Origin: Carposina sasakii
Lineage: Eukaryota > Arthropoda > Insecta > Lepidoptera > Carposinidae
DNA: 64,000 bases
Reading direction: 5' to 3'
Assembly (NCBI GenBank): GCA_014607495.2
Contig: CP053156.1
Span: forward strand, 13,640,001 to 13,704,000
Positions 17,501-26,244 of the stretch are shown in pieces (the first letter of the stretch is position 1; each line of letters opens with the position of its first letter). The translations under genes and the position numbers were made by a program. The notes beneath the pieces are model-generated. The model was not told the origin of the DNA. It saw only the letters and a program-made list of their open reading frames with translations, and did not search any database.

Positions 17501-20223
17501 ACCTGCAAGTTCAAATTATTATGTTTGTTTTGTTCAAAATGTATGATTAATGGAAACCGGGGTAAACCATTGCCTTCGATATGACCGTGAATTATAAGAC
17601 ATTACTAATAGAGGCGGGTGGTGGATTTGGATCCAATCCAGCTGCTAACTCAATCTAAAGTCAGGATCAGAATACGCAGAATTTAGTAATAAACCTTAAT
17701 TTTGAGACAAAGGTCACACGTGTACCAAATAATAAAATTACAATGACACATCACGACCTCGATTTACGAAGGACTGACCTTATAAGTGAAAAGAAAGTTA
17801 CATTTATAACCCGAAAAGGATCGTCCAAACTTGCAAAATGCACATTAAATATCATTAAGGATTTGATAATGTTTGCTGAGAATGAGATCAACGGTCGCTA
17901 AATTCAGAATTTTAAAGGGGTAGTATTTATTTATTATACAAATTTATTTATTACTCAAATAAGAATATTGCAATTTATATTTGTGGCATACTGCTATTAT
18001 TATGGGTTCGATTCCCACCTGGGTGAGGAATTTTTTCCATTTCTTTATTAATAATTTTATAATTTATCTTAAAGTAAAGCTTTTCTATTAATGCACAGCT
18101 AATTTTTGCTAATGCAGATTATGCCTGTTAACTCTTTATTTATATTTGTATCTGAATTCATATTTTAGCGTTGAACTCATTATGTTATATGAGATCAACA
18201 CCAAAATATTAAATCAGATACTTACAAATAGTAACTTCGAAATGTTTCATCAATTCGATTCTGGCACATCACCGGCCGCTGACTTATACAGGGTGTAACA
18301 AAAGGGGTATGTTAAGAAAAAAGCTATGAAAATAGCCCACTATAGAGAACCTATTCCCAAAATTTGAGACTCAAAATCAAATGTTTACAGTTAGTATGGA
18401 GAATTCCTAAACAAGTCAGGATTGTTCATACAATCTTGAAAAATAAACATGTGATTTCGAATCTTAAATTTTGGGAGTAGATTCTTTTTGGCTTAACATA
18501 CCCTTTTTATTACACCCTGTATTACTTACTGCACCTACTGTAGTTAAGTAAAGTATACAATTTAAGTGCAGTATATCTACTAGTAAGGAGGTGGGAAAGC
18601 CTGCTTCCTACCTATGTGAGTGAGCGACAGTTATTTCGCGTGGCCTGCCAATAGGTATTACCGTAATACCTTATGCCGGGAGTCCTAGTTTGGACGACAT
18701 AAATGACATATTACTTGATACGCATGAAAGAATCTCAATAACCGGTGATACAAACTATAGTTATATTATAACCCAGTGAGCTTATGAACGAACTTCTTGT
18801 GTTGTTTTCTCTGCAACGTCCACTTAGCTTTACTTACTTTTAACCTATGTAGGTAATACGCGTGTGCTTACGTATTTTTAATAGCATGACAAAATAAACT
18901 AGATATTTGCATGCCACTCTCGCAAGAACTTATTGTGTAAATTGTCGTTTCTGTGTAAAAAAAAAACCACTTGAATTTGTATTTACGTAGACTAGAAAAT
19001 TATATAGCAATGGCTTTTGACCTAGATGTCAATTTCGGTCACATTTTGTAACGTTTGGCTGATGGGTGCATGTTTCTTAGTCCTTGGCGTTCTTGTACAA
19101 ATGTAATTATCTTTCATTGTTATGTGAGAACAGTACAAAAGTAAAGTCGACAGGAGTTAACAAAATAGGTAGTGCGTGGTCTACAAAGCCATACAAAATG
19201 TTCTTGTCAAACGACCTAAATGAGCTAAAAATTTTACATTCCAGAATAAACTAGATTGTGTATCGAAGATATCTGTGCAAAGAAGAGTGCCACAGGAATA
19301 CTTCTAGCGTAGAGGCAGTCCAAGAAGATGGCGAGACGACCTCAATAAGTTTCAGCAACGAGGTAGCACAGGACCGAGACGTGTGAATCCAAAACACTAT
19401 TACTCTAGCTAGCTACATACAAACCTAGGTCTCCCATGAGAAAAACAATGTAATTATTTTACTTTCAATTTATTTTTTATGGAAGTCCATGAATGTATTC
19501 TAATTCCAACTGAGCGAAAAGAGTCTAGTAGCCAATATACAATACACAAGCGACCTCTACCTTAGTAATTGGCTGGCATACTTAATCGACATTGTCCCTA
19601 ATGATTCGTTTAGTGACTATCGAGACCGCATGTGTGGAAACCCAAGGCGACGACATTAAATAAGTAGGTACGATGTTACGAATAAGGCTTTGTTGGAGCA
19701 GAAATCAGAATTAATAAATACAGCAATAGCTCCAGTGTTGGTATTTAAAAGAACTTTTACATGGACTTTTGCAAAATACTAAGACCACAAATTTAGTAAT
19801 ACCTACCTACATAAAACAAAAAAGTATCATTACTAAGTATTTACTTGGAAAAAAAGTAGCTACATTCTTAGGTAGTGAAATAAATTTGGACATTTGATTG
19901 CCCGGCAAGAGCATAACAGGACTAAACTAAGACAATTGTTTCAAACATGATCGGCGCTACCATTGATAGAATGCTCTCCCTTCCTTGTGTATGGGTCACT
20001 AGTCATCATCTATTCTCTACTACAGACTATAAAGTTCAACAAAATTTTCACCTACCTCCTCATTTCGAATAGCCGCAGCAAGTTCGGTAGCGCTCTTCAG
20101 TAGGAGTTCGTTTTTGATCGGAGGCAGACGTCTCTTGTCGCGCGGTCTCAGCCAGAATATCGGTGTTAACAGTATGTTTAGAAGGCGGAGAAATATGCCG
20201 ATTATTCTGACTCCCACCTCCAT
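8495..20223 (-). CDS. FAAH2: Fatty-acid amide hydrolase 2-like amidase (ten exons, two frame breaks)
   Basis: The gene is a serine amidase of the amidase-signature family; FAAH2 enzymes hydrolyse fatty-acid amides at membranes. Exons in coding order: 20223-20056, 17502-17270, 16364-16147, 15223-15112, 14767-14589, 14044-13924, 13327-13226, 11911-11744, 10389-10207, 8584-8495; all introns are GT-AG and phases match. The catalytic triad is present: Lys in VPFTVKES (exon 2), cis-Ser in GGSSGGE (exon 3), nucleophile Ser in DIAGSIR (exon 4). The N-terminus has a hydrophobic anchor (about residues 6-25). Exons 2 (233 nt) and 6 (121 nt) each have one base too many, so the frame is lost and a stop follows. 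A decayed copy of exon 3 sits in intron 3. It is either a decaying gene or an intact gene with consensus errors. Orthology to FAAH2 is from remembered family motifs. Confidence 0.8.
8765..9218. other. Intron 9 of the FAAH2-like gene, no recognised element
   Basis: Unique-looking intronic DNA between exon 10 and the LINE insertion. No gene or repeat recognised. Confidence 0.4.
9231..9840 (+). mobile_element. 5'-truncated LINE with poly(A) tail
   Basis: A 610-bp GC-richer insert ends in 21 A and is bounded by the 12-bp target duplication GCCAAATTTCGT (9219-9230 and 9841-9852). These are the marks of target-primed reverse transcription. The insert begins with a possible last piece of LINE ORF2 (31 codons to a TAA near 9324), followed by a 3' UTR. 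The LINE clade was not determined. It lies in intron 9, opposite in sense to the host gene. Confidence 0.88.
10207..10389 (-). CDS. FAAH2: FAAH2-like exon 9
   Basis: The exon is 61 codons in phase 0, beginning RTLGDNGVLLYPCW and ending KLPVALQ, matching the family segment LG-DGV-LYP to the glycine/leucine-rich part before the C-terminus. Acceptor GACCAG, donor GTGGGT. It is GC-rich compared with the introns. Confidence 0.87.
10432..10700. mobile_element. Short SINE-like repeat and hairpin in intron 8
   Basis: 10440-10610 resembles the family with the GCGGGGTTTCA-type start and AAATGGGG-CAGAACTGCAG motif (also near 22865, 24640, 26430, 46040, 47905, 63145). 10616-10692 is an inverted repeat (AGGCCCTTTATACATAACAGCTAT against its near-complement). 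Confidence 0.5.
10840..10930 (+). mobile_element. SINE family L copy 1
   Basis: A roughly 90-bp repeat with the core CCCTTGGTGCTCTGCCTACC, shared with 11284-11330, 24186-24260 and 45748-45866 (the last in reverse). No coding content. Confidence 0.65.
11284..11335 (-). mobile_element. SINE family L fragment
   Basis: A short reverse copy of the 10840-10930 repeat (ATAATCACGCCTTTATCCCT...GTAGGCAGAGCACC). Confidence 0.55.
11744..11911 (-). CDS. FAAH2: FAAH2-like exon 8
   Basis: 56 codons, phase 0 at both ends: begins RDKSLLMELLKSIFGGGSRT and ends GQILREELE. It matches the helical region between the two halves of the amidase fold. Acceptor TTTTAG, donor GTATTT. Confidence 0.85.
12265..13060. repeat. 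Direct duplication of a ~400-bp intron segment
   Basis: 12265-12665 and 12700-13060 share long collinear stretches (e.g. AGTTTATCCCGAAGG, ATGATGATGAATGGAAACGTCGG, CTTCCAGCTTTTCCCGCCGAATC), with small indels. Both lie in intron 7. A local tandem duplication of a repeat-derived unit is likely. Confidence 0.75.
13226..13327 (-). CDS. FAAH2: FAAH2-like exon 7
   Basis: 34 codons, phase 0 (EKFKGFEDSVEISISEFFSM to DPADPK). Acceptor TTCCAG, donor GTAGGT. Confidence 0.82.
13575..13700. mobile_element. Inverted-repeat (foldback) element
   Basis: AACTGCCTCGATG...CTTGCCGGTACCTCACAGTTCC is answered by GGAACTGTGAGGTAAG...CATCGAGGCAGTT, giving a stem over about 105 bp. Intron 6. Confidence 0.55.
13707..13852. 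mobile_element. Foldback MITE, GGTCGATTCTGAC family
   Basis: About 146 bp, with arms GGTCGATTCTGAC... and ...GTCAGAATCGACC. Almost the whole element can fold back on itself. Other copies are at 855-1660 (interrupted) and 37174-37320. Confidence 0.7.
13924..14044 (-). CDS. FAAH2: FAAH2-like exon 6, frame broken by one surplus base
   Basis: The exon begins in the frame set by exon 5 (VFYMTEA, as in the family after LKD-L) but reaches an in-frame TGA. From about 14000 downward the next frame (+1) is conserved (LAPPSRDVTSAVTHAARYL, ending CRIRE) and joins exon 7 in phase. The length of 121 nt is 3n+1, where 3n is needed. It is either a disabling insertion or an assembly error. Confidence 0.7.
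14206..14427. mobile_element. TIR MITE in intron 5
   Basis: Left end TTTATTCCGGTCGTCCCCAC; the right end reversed reads TTTATCCCCGGTCGTCCCCAC. The roughly 45-bp TIRs are GC-rich around an AT-rich centre. Confidence 0.65.
14589..14767 (-). CDS. FAAH2: FAAH2-like exon 5
   Basis: The exon completes Gly from exon 4, then IIPTSHHVPLP, CCGPLSRSARDLAPLVTALA and GEPVDMAGLQ. This matches the family's GIIP...GP-RSA-DL segment. 2+59 codons, intact. Acceptor TCTGCAG, donor GTGAGG. Confidence 0.87.
15112..15223 (-). CDS. FAAH2: FAAH2-like exon 4, nucleophile serine
   Basis: 37 codons plus one base: AALVSSAASPFGVASDIAGS continuing to CGLYGHKPTPG. The Ser of DIAGSIR is the expected nucleophile. Donor GTCAGT. 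Confidence 0.9.
15280..15545. mobile_element. Foldback element in intron 3
   Basis: TGTTACGGCTTCGCCTTTA at about 15286 is answered by TAAAGGTGAAGCCGTAACA at about 15520, giving terminal arms of about 20 bp. No coding content. Confidence 0.5.
15956..16111 (-). pseudogene. Decayed tandem copy of FAAH2-like exon 3
   Basis: The copy repeats about 156 bp of exon 3 (AVANAQLAGAIPLLVSNCPE, ELCLGWETTNLLKGRTN) some 36 bp downstream in the gene. It lacks the first part of the exon. A one-base deletion after GRTN and a one-base insertion next to the donor (GCGAAG before GTATGT) cancel in length but put the catalytic GGSSGGE segment out of frame. A GT donor survives. If used it would give a protein without the cis-serine. 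Confidence 0.8.
16147..16364 (-). CDS. FAAH2: FAAH2-like exon 3, catalytic cis-serine
   Basis: 2+72 codons, intact: GLSNAVGCLEWAGRR, ARLAGAIPLLVSNCPELC, KGRTNNPYDLDRTCGGSSGG then E. It carries the core amidase signature. Acceptor CTCCACAG, donor GTAAGT. Confidence 0.92.
16893..17185 (-). mobile_element. tRNA-derived SINE, family S, near full-length copy (reverse)
   Basis: Read on the minus strand, it follows the 63508-63805 copy from CACTTCTCCATTAATATAAT to ATTAATAATTTTATA. Its tRNA-like part lies at about 16930-17003 (T-arm GTTCGATTCC, D-arm GAGC). A further 3'-end fragment lies at about 17210-17243, 27 bp from exon 2. Confidence 0.75.
17270..17502 (-). CDS. FAAH2: FAAH2-like exon 2 with catalytic lysine, frame broken by one surplus base
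   Basis: The exon begins VSSEEVVKTFIDRVQEVNPY and runs in frame to DGTWNF, then meets a stop. The conserved continuation QLEVEKPFLGVPFTVKESCS is in the +1 frame and joins exon 3 in phase. The length of 233 nt is one more than the 3n+1 required. The surplus base lies near 17335-17350. Confidence 0.75.
18000..18066 (+). mobile_element. SINE family S, 3' fragment
   Basis: GGGTTCGATTCCCACCTGGG followed by the family's 3' tail (GAGGAATTTTTTCCATTTCT, TTATTAATAATTTTATAA). The 5' part is missing. Confidence 0.65.
18287..18521. mobile_element. Long-palindrome MITE, copy 1
   Basis: TACAGGGTGTAACAAAAGGG... is answered by ...CCCTTTTTATTACACCCTGTA. The arms extend well beyond 60 bp with TA-type ends. 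The second copy is at 23255-23512. Confidence 0.75.
19300..19395 (+). pseudogene. Possible LINE ORF2 C-terminal scrap
   Basis: One frame reads RRGSPRRWRDDLNKF, resembling the Arg/Trp-rich end of LINE ORF2 proteins. It is short and isolated. Confidence 0.3.
20056..20223 (-). CDS. FAAH2: FAAH2-like exon 1
   Basis: The exon begins MEVGVRIIGIFLRLLNILLT, a hydrophobic N-terminal anchor as in FAAH2, and ends AAAIRNEE before donor GTAGGT. An upstream in-frame ATG at 20235 would add MHFR; the second ATG is preferred because it sits directly before the hydrophobic segment. This choice is uncertain. Confidence 0.75.
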
Positions 20224-20390
20224 TCTAAAATGCATAGATAAGAACTTTTTACTAATAAAAAAATAACAGTAACTGGAGATGTCTTTACTCTACTCTTACG
20301 ACATTATCAATGAGGTATGATTATAAATTATTTAGAGCATATTGTACCTCCTTCTACACATGCAGCCTATGGTATGATACATACACTAAA

Positions 20391-20640
20391 AAAGGCGTAT
20401 GTTGCCCTTCGAGTTCAGTATAATAATGCGTTCAGGATGCTGTTGAGGTTGCCGCATTACTGTAGTGCCTAGGGCATGTTCGCTTGGGCTAGAGTAGATG
20501 GGTTTGAGGCCTTGAGACGGAGGCGCCTAGCAGCAATGGTCGGTCAGGAGTGCGTGGCAGCACCAACAGCATTCTAAACATGATAGCAAATAGGGTGGAC
20601 TGTTCTTATCTGATTAATATTGCGAAAGAAATGTTATTCG
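20391..20640 (+). pseudogene. LINE ORF2 C-terminal remnant
   Basis: AYVALRVQYNNAFRMLLRLP, then HYCSA, stop, GMFAWARVDGFEALRRRR, then after a frame change RGSTNSILNMIANRVDC. This is the pattern of the last part of non-LTR retrotransposon reverse-transcriptase proteins common in Lepidoptera. One stop and one frameshift show it is dead. Confidence 0.65.
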
Positions 20641-20769
20641 GGTAAGAGCATGTCGAAAACAACTATTTAAATTGTATCTTACTAACATAGATTATAAGTG
20701 GTGTTTTTATGTACTTACTAACAAATGGATTGTAATATTATTTCCGAAAATAAATGAAATTATAATATT

Positions 20770-21960
20770 ACTAGTGGCCCGCCCTCGCTTCGCTTCGGTA
20801 CATATCAGTACATTAGCTACAACTTTATATGTAGGTACAGCGGTTTTTGTAAAAATTTGGAACTCCCGTTGGTCCCCTTCCCTTAGGTCGGGATTTCATT
20901 ACTCGTGTTCGTAAAAAAATCCGAAATCCATTCTTAGTGCTTCCCCGCAGTCCCTAATGAACATATATGTCCGATTTAAGCTTCACATGTACATTTTTAA
21001 GTGGTGTTTTTATGTACTTACTAACAAATGGATTGTAATATTATTTCCGAAAATAAATGACATTATTATGTTACTAGTGGCCCGCCCTCGCTTCGCTTCG
21101 GTACATATCAGTACATTAGCTACAACTTAATATGTAGGTACAGCTGTTTTTGGAAAAAAAAAATAATTCCCGTTAGTTCCCTTCCCGTGGGAATTTTGGG
21201 AAATCCATTCTTAGGGCTTCCTCGTAGTCCCTAATCCGATTTCATCTTCATACAAATAGCGGTGTTCGTAAAAATTTGGAATTCCCGTTTATCCCCTACC
21301 CGTGGGAATTTCGGGAAATCCGTTCTTAGCGCTCCCTCGCAGTCCCTAATGAACGTACAGGTCTGATTTCAAATTCATATGTATCGCGGTTATCGTAAAA
21401 AAATGAATTCCCGTTTGTCCCCTTCCCGTGGGAATATCGGGAAATCCGTTCCTAGTGCTTCCTCGGGGTCCCAAATGAACATATATGGCCAACTTCAGAT
21501 TCATGTGTAACCGTTTTCGTAAAAAATAATTAATTGGTCCCCTTCCCGTGGGAATTTCGGGAAATCCGTTCTTAGTGCTTCCTCGCAGTCCCTAATGAAC
21601 ATATATATAATTTTAGTTTCATATGTATAGCGGTTTTCGTAAAAAAATATGAATTGACGTTTGTCCCCTTCCCGTGGGAATTTCGGGAAATCCGTTTTTA
21701 GTCCTCCCTCGTTGTCCCCAATGCCCGATTTCAGCTTCATATGTATAACGGTTAGAATATAGAATTCCCGTTGGTCGCCTTCCCGTGGGAATATCGGGAA
21801 ATTCTTATAGCCTATGTTCATCCAGGTCCAATAAGGATTCTAACGGTGAAAGAATTTTTGAAATCGGTCCAGTAGTTTCGGGGCCTATTCGCTGCAAATA
21901 AACAAACATACAAACAAACAAACAATCAAAGTTTACCTCTTTATAATATTAGTATAGATA
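20770..21960. repeat. Degenerate ~100-bp tandem repeats in a retroelement tail
   Basis: About eight imperfect units each carry CCCGTGGGAATTTCGGGAAA, a CGCAGTCCCTAATGAACATA-type segment and CGTAAAAA. A larger duplication of the first 240 bp (20698-20940 and 21001-21200) precedes them. The array ends in AAACAAACATACAAACAAAC and TATAATATTAGTATAG, a typical LINE-type tail. The 106-residue minus-strand reading frame across it (FPKFPREGD repeated) is a by-product of the period. Confidence 0.75.
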
Positions 21961-22006
21961 TAGATAAATGAGTATCACAGATCCTAAAGCATCAGAGTAG
22001 TACCTA

Positions 22007-22390
22007 TACAGGGTGTTTTTTTGGTCGTCAACGTTCCCGAAAACTACGGAATCTCCTCATCATCACGATCATTTTTCTCCATGGAAGCATACCTGGGAAG
22101 TGTCTGGTTCCCAAGATATTTGAGTCCAAAGTTGAGTAAATAGACTGCGTTTTTCTACATAAATGCACATAGTCGCGCGTAGCAAGATTTTTTCACGAGA
22201 AATAATTAATATCGGTCTATGAAAAAACTAGCATTAACACTGGACACTATAAATTTCGCCCGATCAAGTAATTAATTATTTTTTTTAATTACTTAAATCG
22301 TTTACCAGCATTTTTTTGGCATAAACTTACTTTATTTGATCTATAGAGTACGTACCCTTCGTTAAGGGTGGCAACGAAAAAACACCTGTA
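22007..22390 (+). mobile_element. TA-type MITE, family A, copy 2
   Basis: Full-length copy, TACAGGGTGTTTTTTTGGTC to AAAAAACACCTGTA. It matches 1191-1575 along its whole length. Confidence 0.75.
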
Positions 22391-22864
22391 TTTAGAATTA
22401 GGAGTTAAATTATTTTTCATAATAAGTACTTAGTAGTCCTACGATACTCCTTCAGAATAAATAACATGGATGAATAGCTTCATAAAATATCGTGATAAAT
22501 TGATAATAGATATGTAATTAGGAGTATATCTCAAAGATAAATTAGCAGCAGTTGCTAAATGTTTGAGCACGCGAATCGTACGTAAATCATCGGAAGAGAA
22601 CAGATTTCCCATCCGCTTTTCATATACGAAAAATCTGACAGCAACTGGCATCATGGAAATGATCACCCTTGTGAAGGTACTCGTACGTAGCTAAAGCAGT
22701 TTACTATAATTTGAAAAGGAAGGACGTTATTTGCGGTTAATTTACTGCAAATTTTATTTTTGTTTATCATTGTTTTGTTTAGAAGTCTAGCTATAGGTAC
22801 TAACAGATAACATAAATATAATTTGCATGAGCTAAGTAATTATAGTAGAAGTATTTCTTGTGCT

Positions 22865-23250
22865 GATGCGGGGTTTCACTAGAATACATCAGCCGAGTCT
22901 CCTTCCGTACCTACATGTTGTAAGAGTCAACTAACGGCCAATTTCAATACTAGAGATCACTGAAAAGAAATAATAAAATTCTCGGATTTATTGGATTGCA
23001 ATTTGAAATTTTGTATGAAAACGAGGGAACACTTAATCTGAAATATGCAAAAAATCTTTCGAGATCGTTTATTGAAATTGGCTGTAAAGGAACTTAGGGG
23101 CGTTCCCTCAGGCGATGAGCTAACAACTTGCCACTGATCTGGCCCCATTGTGCTAAAGGTAAGTAAGTGTAAGATCTCTTCCGCGATCCTGGAGTTTTTC
23201 TGGCTACCCCATTTTTGGGAGCTCGGCCGCGTTTATGTTTATATGTAGGA
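22865..23250. mobile_element. Diverged SINE-like pieces
   Basis: The start is like GATGCGGGGTTTCACTAGAAT and an end piece carries TTTTTCTGGCTACCCCATTT. These belong to the same family as 24640-24780 (forward) and the 26430, 46040, 47905 and 63145 copies (reverse). Confidence 0.45.
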
Positions 23251-23254
23251 GTTA

Positions 23255-23512
23255 TACAGGGTGTAAAAAAGGGTATGTTAAGCGAAAAGCTATGTAAATA
23301 GCCCACTATAGAGAACCTATCTACAAAGAGACTCGAAATCACATTTTTATTTTTCAAGATTGTATGAAAATTTCTGAGATATTTAAAAATTCTCCATACT
23401 ATCGGGAAAAATAAACATGTGATTTCGGGTCTCTAATTTTGTGAACAGGTTCTCTACAGTGGGCTATTTACATAGCTTTTCGCTTAACATACCCTTTTTG
23501 TTACACCCTGTA
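23255..23512. mobile_element. Long-palindrome MITE, copy 2
   Basis: TACAGGGTGTAAAAAAGGGT and its complement at the right end, with arms pairing over about 100 bp on each side. It could form a near-continuous hairpin if transcribed. Confidence 0.78.
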
Positions 23513-23643
23513 TATGTATATCAGTTAGAGTAAGTAGTTACATGATTGTTCTCAATGATAGTATGTTAACCACAAGAGATAAACTACTAATTTAGATAAA
23601 ACTAAATTATATGTCAGGTTTTTATGTAAATGCACACTAAGTA

Positions 23644-23996
23644 TACAGGATGTTTTTTCGTTGCCACCCTTAACGAAGGTTACGTACTCTATACATGAAA
23701 TAACTGGGAAACGATTTAAATTTTTTTGAGAATTATTTTTAATTACTTGATCGGGCGAAATTTTGTGTCCAGTGTTTATGTTAGTTTTTTCATAGACAGA
23801 TATTAATTATTTCTCGTGAAAAAATCTTGCTACACGCGTCAATGTGCATTTATGCAGAAAAACGCAGTCTATTTACTCTACTTTGGACTCTAATATCTTG
23901 GGAACAGACACTTCCCAGGTATGCTTCCATGGAGAAAAATGATCGTGATGATGAGGAGATTCCGTAGTTTTCGGGAACGTTGACGACCAAAAATCA
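23644..23996 (-). mobile_element. TA-type MITE, family A, copy 3 (reverse)
   Basis: A reverse copy; the TACAGGATG end is intact at the left and the other terminus is eroded (CCAAAAATCATCG). Confidence 0.72.
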
Positions 23997-24185
23997 TCGA
24001 AATACAACATCATACACATCACATTTAGCACAACGGGGTCAGAACCTGACCGTCAGATGTAAAAGATTAGAGACAAGTTGCTAGCTGATTGCCTTAGAAA
24101 ACGTGGAGCCCCTAAATACCTCGGTCGATTCTTACGATAATATGCAGCTGATGTATTCTAATGTAGCTCAGCATCACCACAGCAA

Positions 24186-24260
24186 ATTGGTCAGAAGTGG
24201 CACCATGTGGTTCTATCGGCCCTTGGTGCTCTGACTACCCCGTGAGAGATAAAGGTGTGA
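24186..24260 (+). mobile_element. SINE family L copy
   Basis: Carries CGGCCCTTGGTGCTCTGACT and GATAAAGGTGTGATTATA, as at 10840-10930. Confidence 0.6.
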
Positions 24261-24268
24261 TTATAGAG

Positions 24269-24391
24269 TGTTTGTGACAGTCAGGCAAATATTGATACCA
24301 TGACTTCAGACCGTTATTCTAAGGCGGAAAACACTGAAATTTTTTGCATTTTCCGGTACTTGTTCAGCATTTCAGTATTTGCCCGGCTGTC
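24269..24391. mobile_element. Hairpin element
   Basis: TGACAGTCAGGCAAATATTGA is answered by TCAGTATTTGCCCGGCTGTCA, giving a 22-bp stem over 120 bp. Confidence 0.5.
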
Positions 24392-24639
24392 ACCCACCGC
24401 CTCAATGTACGTATGTATCAGAACAGGTACGTTAACGGTAAATGAGGGCGATTGTTATTCCCAGCGGATACGCATAAAGATATTGTTACAATCGACAACA
24501 TAATGTTTTCTTGAAATCGATGATGAATTTTAGATGCATCATTAGGCATTTAACACACAGAAAAACCCACAGATACTACTTGATTAGTCTTAACATCTTG
24601 GTTATTGTTGCAATCGATATTTCAATTTCATGTCAACGC

Positions 24640-24780
24640 CTGTGCTGGTCCGGGACTTCACTAGAATATACATCAGCTGCATCTCCTTCCGTGCATGTTA
24701 GGATCTCTTGCATGATCTTACAATTCTGTTCTGTTCAAAAAGTAGTTACCCCATTTTTGGAACACAGTTTATAATTATGC
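24640..24780 (+). mobile_element. SINE-like repeat
   Basis: TCACTAGAATATACATCAGC and CATCTCCTTCCGTGCATGT motifs, shared in reverse with 46180-46250 and 63270-63340. Confidence 0.5.
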
Positions 24781-25039
24781 ATTGACCTAGACTTCAAACC
24801 ATAGTTAAATAAAATAGCAAAGGCAACACAATGTCCTATTCAAATAAATAGAGTATCTACAACAAACTTAACAATAAGTTATAACTTATGAGAACTACGT
24901 ACTCTAGGTCCTATGATAGGTGTTTAACAAGCAAATAAGTCTAGAACAAATATGGTTAAAAAGATTATGTTTACCTAACTAAATCAACGTGTCACATTCA
25001 GATGTTTCAAGGTTTCTTGTCATTATGTGTCTGTCCGTC

Positions 25040-25235
25040 ACTGTACCGGCCCCCTGATTACGTAAAAGCAATAGCAAAGCCGAAGCAAAGCGATAGCGAA
25101 AATTGTACAATATTCGCCTTGAAATGTCAAAGTTCCTTTGATATCAATTTTACGTAATACGAATTTGACAAGCAATCAGCGATTTTTGTACAATTTTCTC
25201 TATCGCTTTGCTTTTGCTAGGTAGGTAATAAGTGG
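25040..25235. mobile_element. Foldback MITE, family B, copy 1
   Basis: CAAAGCGATAGCGAAAATTG...CTATCGCTTTGCTTTTGCTA with outer CCCCCTGATTACG/AGGTAATAAGTGGGC. The copy at 46885-47080 is the same element, inverted. Confidence 0.65.
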
Positions 25236-25866
25236 GCGGTTGTGTTGTCGCCACCTATACCTATCAATATTTTATTCTTATGCTTAATTGCGTTAAATAG
25301 TTTAAAATAAGAAAGATGTACAAAAGCTCTAACTCTTTCTGTTCATGTCAAAAAAAGCAAAACTGCATGTGTGCTAATAGTAAAATAAATTAAATCTACG
25401 ATTACGCATTTAGAAATATTAGGTATAAGGATAGTGTATTCATTAGGTAGCTTATAGGCTTTTTAATATTCAGTAAAAAAGTAAAACAAATCTGAATAGA
25501 CCGATTTAATTGAAATATTATTGTGTACATTTAGGCAAATTCAGGGAATAATAAACAACCTACTTAGATGGCGCAAGTAAACCTACTGATGGACCACTAG
25601 TTAAAAAAGTATCCAAGTTGTGTGCTGTTTACCTCAAACATATAAACATTTTCAAATCAAATCGTACTTATTCAAGCACATATTCAACATTTGCATACGA
25701 GGTGTACCCAATGAGCAATTTACGAAGGTTATACAATGCACGTGACTGATGCACTTAGTAGTAAAATTACCCTATATTGAAGTACCTAGGTAGCTATAGA
25801 GACTTTTATATTAGGTACCTTGTAATTTGACACAATAGCTAGTAGAAGTGATATACCTAAGTAGTA

Positions 25867-26244
25867 TACAGGATGTTTTTTGGTCATCAACGTTCCCGAA
25901 AACTACGGAATTTCCTCATCATCACGATCATATTTCTCCATGGAAGCATACCTGGGAAGTGTCTAGTTCCCAAGATATTAGGGTCCAAAATTGAGTAAAT
26001 AGACTGGGTTTTTCTGCATAAATGCACATAGACGCGCGTAGCAAGATTTTTTCACGAGAAATAATTAAATATCTATCTGTGTCACTAGCATAAAAACTGG
26101 ACACTATAAATTTCGCCCGATTTTGTAATTAATTTTTTTCATACATTCTTTCCCAGCATTTTAACTTTATTTGATGTACCTATATGTATGTATAGAGCGC
26201 GTACCTACCCTTCGTTAAGGGTGGCAACGAAAAAACATCCTGTA
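25867..26244 (+). mobile_element. TA-type MITE, family A, copy 4
   Basis: Full-length, TACAGGATGTTTTTTGGTC to AAAAAACATCCTGTA, flanked by TA on both sides. Confidence 0.78.

Noticed and set aside
21501..21821. 106-residue repeat protein on the minus strand
   Set aside because: It arises from the minisatellite period; no start context, no conservation of coding over the rest of the array.
22439..22666. 75-residue minus-strand ORF with protein-like composition
   Set aside because: No recognised family, no splice context, and it is of a length expected by chance here.
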